Positions 1-6,594 are shown, numbered from the stretch's first letter. The stretch: 13,303 bases of DNA from an uncultured Eubacteriales bacterium (GCA_900549225.1 URNP01000034.1:1-13303); one strand, 5' to 3'. Translations and numbers: made by a program. Notes: a model not told the origin generated them from the letters alone.

Positions 1-15
1 GGCGCGACGCGTTAA

Positions 16-79
16 ACAATCCGTCCGGTGGACGAATTGTAGCCAAAGCGAACGAGGCGGATTGCGTTGCGCAAACGCC
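16..79. repeat. Two adjacent small hairpins at left edge
   Basis: Two inverted repeats sit side by side. The first is ACAATCCGTCC (16-26) against GGACGAATTGT (30-40), 10 of 11 pairs with a 3-nt loop. The second is GGCG/CGCC (56-59, 76-79) enclosing TTGCG/CGCAA (62-66, 70-74), also with a 3-nt loop. Two plus-strand frames are open from base 1 or 2 to about 120-130, so the tail of a gene entering from the left cannot be excluded, but neither translation resembles a known family. I read the segment as intergenic repeat-like DNA. Confidence 0.35.
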
Positions 80-141
80 GAAGTCCAAACACGTGAGGAA
101 GGGGGAAAATTGCAATTGAATATGTATTAATGATAAAAGGT

Positions 142-192
142 AAAATATAAAAAACGCTCAAATCGAATGATTTTGAGCGTTTTTTATATTTT
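142..192 (-). terminator. Intrinsic terminator, probably bidirectional
   Basis: A perfect 21-bp inverted repeat (142-162 with 172-192) has a 9-nt loop. Its GC-rich core ACGCTCAAA/TTTGAGCGT is flanked by A6 on one side and T6 on the other, so it can terminate transcription on either strand. It lies 41 nt beyond the stop codon of the minus-strand metallophosphoesterase gene, and could equally end a transcript entering from the left. Confidence 0.85.
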
Positions 193-233
193 GTGTTCTA
201 AAATCTCTAAATTATTAGAATACTTTTCTATTA

Positions 234-947
234 TTAATTAACTTCACAAACCTCAATCAATTTATTGTCCACAAGGTCGCACGAGGTGAGAATGTAAGTT
301 ATATTACGCTTTTTGAGAGACGGCGTAACTCGCACGCTCTTTCCGTGCAAGTGTCCGTAAAGAACGTAGTCCACGTTATATTTTTCAAGCAACGCCGTCA
401 CTTCGGTATCCTGATAGGTCGCCTCAAACGGAGGATAGTGAAGCATCGCAATAAGAACGTCGCCGTCTTTTTGAAGATTTTTCGCATACGAAAGCGAAAG
501 TTCGAGGCGTATCAGTTCGCGCTTATAAATCTTGACTTCGCTTTCGGGCGTGTCTTTTGAGGGGATATTCCAACCGCGCGAGCCTGCAACAATCACGCCT
601 TTTCCCGACGGCGATTCCACGCGATAGGCGTTGTTTTGAATGAAATTGAAATCGGGGAAGTTGCTCCTCATTTTTCCGAGCGAACTCCAATAATAGTCGT
701 GATTGCCCTTAACGACGTATTTTTGACCTTTGAGAGCGGCGATTTGCTCGTAGTCGGGTTTTGCTTCTTCGAGCGTCAATCCCCAAGACATATCTCCGCC
801 AAGCAAAACGAGGTCGCCGTCGGCAACCTTTTTATCCCAATCCTCGCTTATTTTCACGAAGTGGTTTTGCCATCCGTCACCGAAAATATCCATCGGTTTT
901 TCGACAGCGGAGGAGAGATGCAAATCGCTTATCGCAAACACTTTCAT
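234..947 (-). CDS. Metallophosphoesterase (calcineurin-like phosphohydrolase)
   Basis: A 237-residue predicted cytosolic hydrolase of the calcineurin-like fold, which uses two metal ions to cleave phosphomonoesters or diesters. The metal-binding motifs appear in the family order: D-x-H in SDLHLS (D8, H10), GGD (D52), GNHD (N82, H83, D84), a histidine in MLHYPP (H170), and GHLH (H199, H201). All expected ligands are present, so the enzyme should be active; the substrate cannot be read from sequence. Start: the frame extends upstream to a TTG at 983, but the fold's first strand begins directly at ATG 947 (MKVFAISD), so I chose that. No Shine-Dalgarno site precedes this ATG, and a promoter-like element ends only 7 nt before it, which suggests a leaderless or very short leader transcript. 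It appears monocistronic, with a strong terminator downstream and the upstream gene ending in its own terminator. Confidence 0.9.
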   Translation of the reverse strand: MKVFAISDLHLSSAVEKPMDIFGDGWQNHFVKISEDWDKKVADGDLVLLGGDMSWGLTLEEAKPDYEQIAALKGQKYVVKGNHDYYWSSLGKMRSNFPDFNFIQNNAYRVESPSGKGVIVAGSRGWNIPSKDTPESEVKIYKRELIRLELSLSYAKNLQKDGDVLIAMLHYPPFEATYQDTEVTALLEKYNVDYVLYGHLHGKSVRVTPSLKKRNITYILTSCDLVDNKLIEVCEVN

Positions 948-954
948 ATTGATA

Positions 955-983
955 ATAATATCATATATTTTTATATTTATCAA
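955..983 (-). promoter_or_regulatory. Putative sigma-A promoter of the metallophosphoesterase gene
   Basis: On the minus strand TTGATA (983-978) and TATTAT (960-955) are separated by 17 nt, each 5 of 6 to consensus. The -10 box ends 7 nt before the ATG, so the transcript would begin at or next to the start codon. The region is very AT-rich, so chance similarity is possible. Confidence 0.4.
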
Positions 984-992
984 TTATTGAAA

Positions 993-1037
993 CGGAATCT
1001 CTCGATTCGCGTTCGATTTGTTATATTCGAGATTCCG
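993..1037. repeat. Inverted repeat between the two minus-strand genes
   Basis: CGGAATCTC (993-1001) matches the complement of GAGATTCCG (1029-1037), a perfect 9-bp arm that can be extended to 11 bp with a 2-nt bulge. The loop is about 27 nt. There is no T-tract on either side that would make it a good terminator. It lies just upstream of the metallophosphoesterase promoter; its role is unknown. Confidence 0.35.
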
Positions 1038-1116
1038 AAGGGGAGCAAAACGGATTGCTTTTTTGCATCGAATTAAAATCTATATTCATCCTATCGTTTG
1101 CCGCAAAATTTACCCA

Positions 1117-1146
1117 AAAGAAAAATGCGGATTTAGTTCCGCATTT
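1117..1146 (-). terminator. Intrinsic terminator of the cysteine-rich protein gene
   Basis: Read on the minus strand, AAATGCGGA (1146-1138) pairs with TCCGCATTT (1131-1123) across a 6-nt loop, followed by a run of T's interrupted once (about 1125-1117). It begins 23 nt after the stop codon of the minus-strand gene ending at 1170. Confidence 0.8.
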
Positions 1147-1169
1147 CTCTATTTGCTCGTTTTTGCCTA

Positions 1170-1802
1170 TCAGGTCGGAAACAGCGGCAGATCGAAAACG
1201 CCTTGGCACGCGTCTTGACTGAACTCCGTGCAGGGAGGAATCTTGCAGTAGCCGTAGGACGGCACGAGAAGATTGACGGGCGCTTGCACGCTGAGAATGA
1301 CCGTAACGCAACAAGTTATCGTAAACGTATAGTCGCTCACGTAAGTACCTCTTGGCGACGCCATATTGACGGTTGCGGCAACGACGGGCGAAATCACGCT
1401 TCCCGACGGCACGCACATGACGACGTCTTGCGAGATGCTCACGGTGCTCGTTCCCGTTCCTGCCGTGCCGTTTGCGTCGGTGTAGGCGATCTGAATGGGG
1501 ATCGATACGGTTGCCGTGACTCTTGAAAGTCCCGCTCTGTCGGCAATGGGGGTTATCGTAAGGGCGGTAATCGTGCCGACCGAAGAGGTGGACGAGCCGC
1601 TGACGAAGGTGAGCGGAAGAGTAGGACTTGCAGGCGAAATATTGGTGAGAGTCACCGATTGTTCGATGCTTGTCTGCATCATGCAGGCGTCAAAAATTTT
1701 CGTCGTCTGAATACAAACCTTTTCACACAAACCGTTCATCGGATTGCCGTTGATGTTCCCGGGACATCTGTCTATTGTAGAGTTGTTGTTGCAAAAAGAC
1801 AT
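1170..1802 (-). CDS. Cysteine-rich protein of unknown function, possibly spore-associated
   Basis: A 210-residue protein I cannot assign to a named family. It has 11 cysteines in two clusters: residues 4, 13, 26, 30 and 40 at the N-terminus, and 130, 164, 165, 186, 191 and 199 toward the C-terminus. The middle (about 48-160) is rich in Thr, Ser, Val and Ile with alternating hydrophobic residues, as in a beta-sandwich or fibrous structure. There is no signal peptide or membrane segment. The N-terminal segment LCEKVCIQTTKIFDAC recalls short Cys-containing motifs in clostridial proteins of unknown function; this is a memory-based impression. Start: ATG 1802 is preceded by AAAAGGAGG with a 7-nt spacer, better than the in-frame start at 1829. 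It is monocistronic with its own terminator. Cysteine clusters, lack of a secretion signal and a promoter partly like sigma-K would fit a spore coat or crust protein, but that is inference. Confidence 0.75.
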   Translation of the reverse strand: MSFCNNNSTIDRCPGNINGNPMNGLCEKVCIQTTKIFDACMMQTSIEQSVTLTNISPASPTLPLTFVSGSSTSSVGTITALTITPIADRAGLSRVTATVSIPIQIAYTDANGTAGTGTSTVSISQDVVMCVPSGSVISPVVAATVNMASPRGTYVSDYTFTITCCVTVILSVQAPVNLLVPSYGYCKIPPCTEFSQDACQGVFDLPLFPT

Positions 1803-1809
1803 CTTTTTA

Positions 1810-1818
1810 CCTCCTTTT
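1810..1818 (-). promoter_or_regulatory. Strong ribosome binding site
   Basis: AAAAGGAGG on the minus strand lies 7 nt before ATG 1802. It is the strongest Shine-Dalgarno site in the window and decides the start of the cysteine-rich protein against the upstream in-frame start. Confidence 0.85.
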
Positions 1819-1828
1819 ATATTTGCCA

Positions 1829-1861
1829 CAATATATGCGACGGAATTTTTTTTGTTGTCAA
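1829..1861 (-). promoter_or_regulatory. Putative promoter of the cysteine-rich gene (sigma-K-like or sigma-A-like)
   Basis: On the minus strand, AC (1855-1854), 16 nt, then CATATATTG (1837-1829) resembles the sigma-K pattern AC-N16/17-CATANNNTA, missing only the last base. The same stretch has a perfect sigma-A -35, TTGACA (1861-1856), but no good -10 at 17 nt: TATATT lies at 20 nt and CATATA at 18. Either reading would place the start of transcription a few bases before the ribosome binding site. Confidence 0.35.
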
Positions 1862-2101
1862 GTCGGGATTTTGCAGGGCAGAACGGTATAATTTCGAGTG
1901 CTTTTCAGTCGTAAAAATTTATAAAAATATCATCGCTTTTTTGCCTAAAATCACTGTTTAGACGGCTTTTTCCAAGTCGAATATGCAGTAGATTTTGCGT
2001 TTTGTATATAGTTTACTTGTAAACATAATCAAAAATGCATAAATCTCAAAAATCTCACTATTTACTCAAAAAAATTTTGGGTTAAAAATGGAAAAATCTT
2101 A
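1862..2101. other. AT-rich divergent spacer with one small palindrome
   Basis: No gene is visible between the divergent cysteine-rich gene and mraZ. The stretch is AT-rich. It holds a short palindrome, GTTTAC-TT-GTAAAC (2011-2024), about 80 bp upstream of the mraZ -35 box, which could be a protein-binding site. Apart from that I see only A/T runs. Confidence 0.4.
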
Positions 2102-2130
2102 TTGACAACCGTCTTATATTGTTATACAAT
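2102..2130 (+). promoter_or_regulatory. Sigma-A promoter of the mraZ operon
   Basis: TTGACA (2102-2107, perfect) and TACAAT (2125-2130, 5 of 6) are separated by exactly 17 nt. Transcription would start near 2137, giving a leader of about 36 nt before the mraZ ATG. The leader contains GTGAAG twice, 7 nt apart (2138-2143, 2145-2150). Confidence 0.85.
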
Positions 2131-2172
2131 AACAAGCGTGAAGGGTGAAGTGCCCACAAAAGGAATGAAGCA

Positions 2173-2616
2173 ATGTCAAAATTCATGCTCGGAAACGCGC
2201 GTCATCAACTCGACGAGAGAAACAGGTTCAGAATTCCCGTCAAGTTCCGTGAAGGACTTGGCTCGAATCCTTATTACCTTCCCGGCAAGAACGGTTGCTT
2301 GTACATCGTTCCCGAAGAGAGATTTGAAGAAATGTTCGCACCTTTCATCAATCAAAACCCCTACACGTCCGACACGGACGAATTCACCTCGACGGTATTC
2401 TCGTTCAGCGGACCGCTCGAAGAGGACGCACAGGGCAGAGTTTCTTTGGACAAGACCATCAAAGAGAAATTCGGCATTGACAAAGAAATGGTTTTCGTCG
2501 GCAAGGCAACCTATCTCGAGGTTTGGCCGGCAGAGGCTTGGGACGCAAGATACGGCGTGCTCGACCCCGGCAAGATCGACAAGATGATTCAGGACCTCAA
2601 AAAGTACGGAGTGTAA
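2173..2616 (+). CDS. mraZ: Transcriptional regulator MraZ
   Basis: A 147-residue MraZ of typical length. MraZ is a ring-forming DNA-binding protein that binds repeats in its own promoter and regulates the dcw cluster. It consists of two SpoVT/AbrB-type half domains. Each carries the family signature loop: the first around LDERNRFRIP (residues 13-22), slightly divergent from D-x-K-G-R, and the second around EDAQGRVSL (84-92) with an intact GR. The ending LKKYGV is also typical. Start: ATG 2173 has AAAGGA (2159-2164) 8 nt upstream. It is the first gene of the operon, directly behind a near-consensus promoter, with only 1 nt between its stop and the rsmH start. The usual MraZ operator repeats at 10-bp period are not obvious upstream. 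Confidence 0.96.
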   Translation: MSKFMLGNARHQLDERNRFRIPVKFREGLGSNPYYLPGKNGCLYIVPEERFEEMFAPFINQNPYTSDTDEFTSTVFSFSGPLEEDAQGRVSLDKTIKEKFGIDKEMVFVGKATYLEVWPAEAWDARYGVLDPGKIDKMIQDLKKYGV

Positions 2617-2617
2617 A

Positions 2618-3553
2618 ATGGAATTTTCACACGTACCGGTGATGTTAAACGAGTGCCTTGACGGATTGAAGATAAAGAGTGACGGAATCTACGTTGACGG
2701 CACGGTCGGCGGCGCGGGACACTCGATAGAGATCGTCAAGAAATTAGGCGAGGGCGGCAGGCTCATAGCGGTAGACCGTGACAGCGACGCACTCGAAGCG
2801 GCAAGCAAAAGGCTTGCTCCGTACAAGGACAAAGTGACCTTCGTCCACGACGATTACAAAAATCTCATTTCCGAACTCGATTCGCTCGGAGTGGGAGAGG
2901 TTGACGGAATCCTTCTCGATCTGGGAGTGAGCAGTTATCAACTCGACAACGCCGAAAGAGGATTCAGTTATATGAAAGACGCACCGCTGGATATGCGCAT
3001 GGACAGGGAGCAGCCCTTGAGTGCCTACGACGTGGTGAACGGATACGACGAAAGAGAAATCGCAAACATACTCTTTGACTACGGCGAAGAAAAACTTGCA
3101 AGAGTCATCGCAAGGAATATAGTCGCAAAGAGAGCGCAAAAGCCGATTGAAACGACTCTCGAACTTGCAAAGATAGTCGAGGACAGTTATCCGGCAAAGA
3201 CCAGATGGAAATTCGGACACCCGGCAAAGCGCACTTTCCAAGCGATACGAATTGCGGTCAACGGCGAACTCAACGCCCTTGACGAAGCGATAACGGCGAT
3301 GGCAAGACGTCTGAAAAAGGGCGGAAGAATGGCAGTGATAACCTTCCATTCGCTCGAAGACAGAATCGTCAAATCCGCATTCAGAGAACTCAATCTCGCC
3401 TGCACGTGTCCGCCCGATTTCCCCGTGTGCGTATGCGGCAAGGTGCAAGAGGTCGAACTCGTCAACAAAAAGCCTATCGTGGCAAGCGACGAGGAGATGA
3501 AAAACAATCCTCGCTCGCAAAGTGCGAAACTCAGAATCGTCGAAAGAATCTGA
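2618..3553 (+). CDS. rsmH: 16S rRNA (cytosine(1402)-N(4))-methyltransferase RsmH
   Basis: A 311-residue SAM-dependent methyltransferase (formerly MraW) that N4-methylates C1402 in the ribosomal P site. The sequence has the full family pattern: SHVPVML at the N-terminus, the SAM-binding DGTVGGAGHS (27-36), the acidic AVDRD (51-55), LLDLGVSS (99-106), FSYMKDAPLDMRMD (116-129), HPAKRTFQAIRI (201-212) with its RTFQA core, TFHSLEDR (242-249), and NPRS near the C-terminus (297-300). A CxC...CxC cluster (residues 262-273) could bind metal. Length is normal. The ATG follows the mraZ stop by 1 nt, with GGAG (2608-2611) inside the end of mraZ acting as the ribosome binding site, so the two genes are probably translationally coupled. 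Confidence 0.97.
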   Translation: MEFSHVPVMLNECLDGLKIKSDGIYVDGTVGGAGHSIEIVKKLGEGGRLIAVDRDSDALEAASKRLAPYKDKVTFVHDDYKNLISELDSLGVGEVDGILLDLGVSSYQLDNAERGFSYMKDAPLDMRMDREQPLSAYDVVNGYDEREIANILFDYGEEKLARVIARNIVAKRAQKPIETTLELAKIVEDSYPAKTRWKFGHPAKRTFQAIRIAVNGELNALDEAITAMARRLKKGGRMAVITFHSLEDRIVKSAFRELNLACTCPPDFPVCVCGKVQEVELVNKKPIVASDEEMKNNPRSQSAKLRIVERI

Positions 3554-3631
3554 GCGACAAAAAGACAAAAACGAAACGCAAAAACTTATAAAAAAACAAG
3601 ATAAAAAAGAAGATTAATAAGGAAGGGAAAA

Positions 3632-3680
3632 CCGATATTCTAACAGGGGCAATATTTAGAAATCGGCATTCTAAAAGGGG
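3632..3680 (+). promoter_or_regulatory. Structured leader with duplicated segment before the ftsL-slot gene
   Basis: The 133-nt gap after rsmH ends in two 17-nt imperfect direct repeats, 3633-3649 and 3664-3680 (14 of 17 identical), each ending in AGGGG. Only the second is followed by an ATG at proper distance. CCGAT-(A)-TTCTA (3632-3642) pairs with TAGAA-ATCGG (3657-3666), a 10-bp stem with one bulged A. The same TAGAA could instead pair with TTCTA at 3669-3673, next to the real ribosome binding site. No promoter was found in the gap. Confidence 0.45.
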
Positions 3681-3686
3681 TACGCT

Positions 3687-4490
3687 ATGGCAATCACATT
3701 GGACGAATTGTTGGGTAGAAACACAAGAGAAGCCGTGCAAAACAGCACAGCTGCTTTTCCGTCATACGAAGATTTCAAGACATCACGCATGAATCAAGCA
3801 CCTCAAGCGCAACCGACTCAAGCGGTGCGTTACAACTTTGACATGGCTCCCGCAAGAGAAGTCCGTTCAACCGAGAGCGTGAGAAATTACGAAGCGTCCC
3901 GTCCGTACGTCGCTCCTCAATCGAGCGAGTACCAAAACAGAGATTATCCCATCTACGATTCTTTGCAACAAAGAGCGCAATACGCGCCCGTACAACCCGT
4001 ACAATATCAATCTCAGCCTTACCAAGCCCCCGTGCAAACTTACGATCAAGTGCAATACGCCCAGCCGCAAGTTCAGCCGATGCCTGCGCAAACTCATGAA
4101 GGATTTTACGAGTTCACGGCGCAGGATAGCGAGAGAGCGAGCGATCAGGAACTTTACGCAAGACTTGCGCACACCAATATGAGCAACACGCCCGTATTCG
4201 AGGACAGTGCGCAACAAACGGTGAAGCGCACGGGACTTTTTGCTCGCAAGGCACAAAAGACTCAGGATATGTCCGAGCAAAAGCAACGCGCCCGCCTCAA
4301 CACGAAAGGCAAAATCATTCTCGGCGTGTATCTTGCGGTCATCGCGCTCGTAGCGTCGCTCATCATCGTCAACGCAACTAAAATCAATCAAGGTAAGGCA
4401 GTGACGCCCACTGCGGAGTTCAAAGCGAGCATGCAAGCGAATAATACGGAATCTTTTGAAATAGATTCTAAGTATGAAGTTCGCATCTAA
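3687..4490 (+). CDS. Single-pass membrane protein in the ftsL position, with long disordered cytoplasmic region
   Basis: A 267-residue protein, unrecognised by sequence. Its place between rsmH and a class B PBP is where ftsL normally lies. Order: a short N-terminal segment (ITLDELLGR, 3-11), then low-complexity sequence rich in Gln, Pro, Tyr and Ala (about 35-137), an acidic segment (138-175), a basic segment (180-208), one membrane helix (about 209-229), and a tail of 38 residues outside. Positive charges before the helix predict an N-in topology. This is the reverse of FtsL proportions: FtsL usually has a short cytoplasmic end and a coiled coil of some 60 or more residues outside, and no heptad pattern is evident here. 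It may be a highly diverged FtsL analogue or another divisome scaffold. Start: ATG 3687 with AAAGGGG (3674-3680) at 6 nt. Its end overlaps the PBP start by 17 nt, so the two are probably coupled. Confidence 0.85.
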   Translation: MAITLDELLGRNTREAVQNSTAAFPSYEDFKTSRMNQAPQAQPTQAVRYNFDMAPAREVRSTESVRNYEASRPYVAPQSSEYQNRDYPIYDSLQQRAQYAPVQPVQYQSQPYQAPVQTYDQVQYAQPQVQPMPAQTHEGFYEFTAQDSERASDQELYARLAHTNMSNTPVFEDSAQQTVKRTGLFARKAQKTQDMSEQKQRARLNTKGKIILGVYLAVIALVASLIIVNATKINQGKAVTPTAEFKASMQANNTESFEIDSKYEVRI

Positions 4491-6399
4491 AAAACAGACA
4501 AAACCCAATCTTCTTTATAATCCAACAAAAAGGCTGTCGGCAATACTATTGCTGATGGTCTTTTTGTTTTGTGCGATATTCGCAAAGATGCTAGTAGTGA
4601 TAATCGTGGAGGGCGAATCTTTGCAAGTCAAAGCGGTAGATCAGTGGCTTCGCGACGTACCCACCGACGCGCCGAGGGGGAAGATCCTCGACAAAAACGG
4701 CAAGGTGCTTGCCTCGACTGCAACTCGCTACAACCTATACGTCAGACCGAGCAACACTCCCGACAAAGAGTCGGTAGCGCGGCTTTTATGCGAGATATTC
4801 GGCGGCGATTATCAAAAAACGCTCGAAAAGATCTCCAAGCGCACGAGCGAAGTCACCGTAGCCACGAAAGTCACCAAGGAGCAGTTGAACGAAATCTATT
4901 CGTCTGGATTGAAAGGAATTTATTATTCCGAGGACAATTTCCGCTATTATCCCTACGGCGATTTTATGACGCAGGTGCTTGGATTCTGTTCGAGCGACGG
5001 TTTCGGGCAAACGGGACTCGAATCCTATTACGACAAGTATCTCACGGGCGTAAACGGCAAGATTCTGACTGAAACCGACCTTATCGGGCGCTCGCTCGAC
5101 GGTGAAGTGGATTATTATCTTCCGTCGATAGCGGGGCTTGACGTCAAAACCACGCTTGACGCGGGAATACAGAGCATAGTGGAAGGAGCGGTGCACAACG
5201 CCGTTGCCAAATTCAACCCCAAAGGGGTTGCGTGCATCGTAATGGACTACACGACGGGCGGAATAGCGGCGCTTTGCGAATATCCGTCCTTTGACCTAAA
5301 CAACGTACCGCGCGACGATTTGACCACGCTGTTCGAGAGTTCCAAAAGCCGAATAATCTCAACGGTTTACGAACCCGGCTCGACGTTCAAGATTCTCACG
5401 TCCGCGGCTGCGCTCGATTCGGGGAAAGTACGCACGTCGGACAGATTTTACTGTGCAGGCTCGAAAGTGGTGGACGGCAAGAAGATTCGCTGTTGGAAAT
5501 CAAAAGGTCACGGCTCGATAGACTTCGGGCAGGGCGTTGAGTCGAGTTGCAACTGCGTATTTATGGAGTGCGCGTTGCGAATGGGCACGAATACCTTTTA
5601 CGACTATCTTGCTTCGTTCGGACTTACGAGAAAAACGGGCGTGGACATGACGGGCGAAACGAGCGGCATATTCATCGACAGAAATCTCGTCAAAAACGTA
5701 GACCTTGCGCGCATCGGATTCGGGCAAGCGGTAGCGGTGACGCCGATAGGCTTGCTTGCGGCAACTTCGAGCGTGGTGAACGGCGGCACGAAAGTCACGC
5801 CGCACGTGATGAGCGAGGTGAAATCCGACTCGACGGTGGTCGCCTCGTACGCCTTGACGGGTGGCGAGAGGGTAATCTCGCAAAACACTTCGGACACTAT
5901 GTGCGAACTTTTGCAAAGGGTAGTCACCACGGGAAGCGGCAAGGGCGCGTATGTACCGGGCTACAAAATTTTGGGCAAAACGGGCACGGCGCAAAAGTAC
6001 GAAAACGGTCAGATAGCGCGCGGAAAATACATCTCGTCCTTCCTCGGTTTTTCGGTGAGCGAGGGCGCAAACTACGGCGTACTTTTCATCGTAGACGAAC
6101 CCAAAGGCTATATGTATTACGGCTCGCTCGTAGCGTGTCCGATGGTTGGCGACATATTCGAGAGCGTCTTTGCGTACCTCGGTATCGAGCCGCACTACAC
6201 GGGCGAGGAGCAATCGATAATCGGCGAGGAATTTACGCTTCCGTCTTTTGAGGGTATGAGTGTCAACGATGCGAAAAACGCGCTCAAAAAACTCGGATTG
6301 TACTGCGAAATCGACGGTGAAGGGGGCGTCGTCACGGGGCAATATCCGCTTGCGGGCGTAACGGTAGACAAACGCAACGCCGTACTGCTTCTGACCTGA
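4474..6399 (+). CDS. Class B penicillin-binding protein, SpoVD/FtsI type, with PASTA domain
   Basis: A 641-residue peptidoglycan D,D-transpeptidase that cross-links septal or spore peptidoglycan with a SEDS partner such as the FtsW encoded downstream. Order: a short cytoplasmic tail, a signal anchor (about 21-46), the PBP dimer domain starting at RGKILDKNGKVLA (68-80), a transpeptidase domain (about 225-565), and one PASTA domain (about 585-641). All three catalytic motifs are present: S303-x-x-K306 in PGSTFK, S358-C-N360, and K502-T-G504 in GKTGTAQK. Length and a single PASTA domain match SpoVD (B. subtilis PBP2B has two), but here this is the only PBP in the cluster, so it may serve vegetative division as FtsI; I leave the symbol blank. 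The ATG overlaps the upstream gene by 17 nt and lacks a clear ribosome binding site, which fits translational coupling. An intrinsic terminator follows. Confidence 0.95.
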   Translation: MKFASKKQTKPNLLYNPTKRLSAILLLMVFLFCAIFAKMLVVIIVEGESLQVKAVDQWLRDVPTDAPRGKILDKNGKVLASTATRYNLYVRPSNTPDKESVARLLCEIFGGDYQKTLEKISKRTSEVTVATKVTKEQLNEIYSSGLKGIYYSEDNFRYYPYGDFMTQVLGFCSSDGFGQTGLESYYDKYLTGVNGKILTETDLIGRSLDGEVDYYLPSIAGLDVKTTLDAGIQSIVEGAVHNAVAKFNPKGVACIVMDYTTGGIAALCEYPSFDLNNVPRDDLTTLFESSKSRIISTVYEPGSTFKILTSAAALDSGKVRTSDRFYCAGSKVVDGKKIRCWKSKGHGSIDFGQGVESSCNCVFMECALRMGTNTFYDYLASFGLTRKTGVDMTGETSGIFIDRNLVKNVDLARIGFGQAVAVTPIGLLAATSSVVNGGTKVTPHVMSEVKSDSTVVASYALTGGERVISQNTSDTMCELLQRVVTTGSGKGAYVPGYKILGKTGTAQKYENGQIARGKYISSFLGFSVSEGANYGVLFIVDEPKGYMYYGSLVACPMVGDIFESVFAYLGIEPHYTGEEQSIIGEEFTLPSFEGMSVNDAKNALKKLGLYCEIDGEGGVVTGQYPLAGVTVDKRNAVLLLT

Positions 6400-6420
6400 A
6401 AAAGAAAACGAAAATCGAGC

Positions 6421-6461
6421 AAGTCGCTCCCGTTTCAATGCGGAAGCGGCTTTCTTTTTTA
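6421..6461 (+). terminator. Intrinsic terminator after the PBP gene
   Basis: AAGTCGCTCCCG (6421-6432) pairs with CGGAAGCGGCTT (6441-6452) across an 8-nt loop, with one G-U pair and one C-A mismatch, followed by TTTCTTTTTT. It starts 22 nt after the PBP stop codon and splits the cluster into two transcription units. Confidence 0.8.
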
Positions 6462-6495
6462 TAGGATTCGAGCGCCGCGAAACCGCCAAAGAACG

Positions 6496-6543
6496 TTGAA
6501 AAGATTTTCCGTTTTTGTCTAAGATTGCGGTTGGGTTGATAAT
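6496..6543 (+). promoter_or_regulatory. Putative tandem promoters of the murE operon
   Basis: Two overlapping sigma-A-like candidates are visible. P1: TTGAAA (6496-6501), 18 nt, TAAGAT (6520-6525). P2: TTGTCT (6515-6520), 17 nt, GATAAT (6538-6543), which would start transcription near 6550. Neither is perfect. A promoter is expected here because a terminator lies just upstream and five genes follow. Confidence 0.5.
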
Positions 6544-6578
6544 GCTTTCTACACTCATTATTATGAGTGTATCAACCC
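6533..6578 (+). promoter_or_regulatory. Nested palindrome over the murE promoter and leader (operator or RNA hairpin)
   Basis: The inner perfect 8-bp inverted repeat is ACACTCAT (6551-6558) / ATGAGTGT (6563-6570) with a 4-nt loop. Stacked on it is an outer 8-bp repeat, GGGTTGAT (6533-6540) / ATCAACCC (6571-6578), with a 10-nt bulge on the 5' side. It ends 2 nt before the murE ribosome binding site GGAGG (6581-6585). The outer left arm overlaps the P2 -10 box, and the inner repeat begins at the predicted P2 start of transcription. It could act as a repressor operator or as a leader hairpin. Confidence 0.6.
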
Positions 6579-6594
6579 TTGGAGGAAGCAACTT

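Noticed and set aside
1042..1060. Weak stem with T-run on the plus strand (AGCAA/TTGCT then T's)
   Set aside because: The stem is only 5 bp and no plus-strand gene lies upstream that it could terminate.
2138..2152. MraZ operator repeats in the mraZ leader (GTGAAG twice)
   Set aside because: The repeats are 7 nt apart, not the roughly 10-bp period of known MraZ boxes, and lack the usual TGGG or GTGG core, so I do not call them an operator.
2744..3568. Minus-strand open frame of 274 codons opposite rsmH
   Set aside because: It lies opposite an unambiguous rsmH with all motifs, and its translation has no recognisable features.
4474..6399. Broken or frameshifted PBP because it overlaps the preceding gene
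   Set aside because: The 17-nt overlap is a normal coupling arrangement; the PBP is full length with all three active-site motifs.
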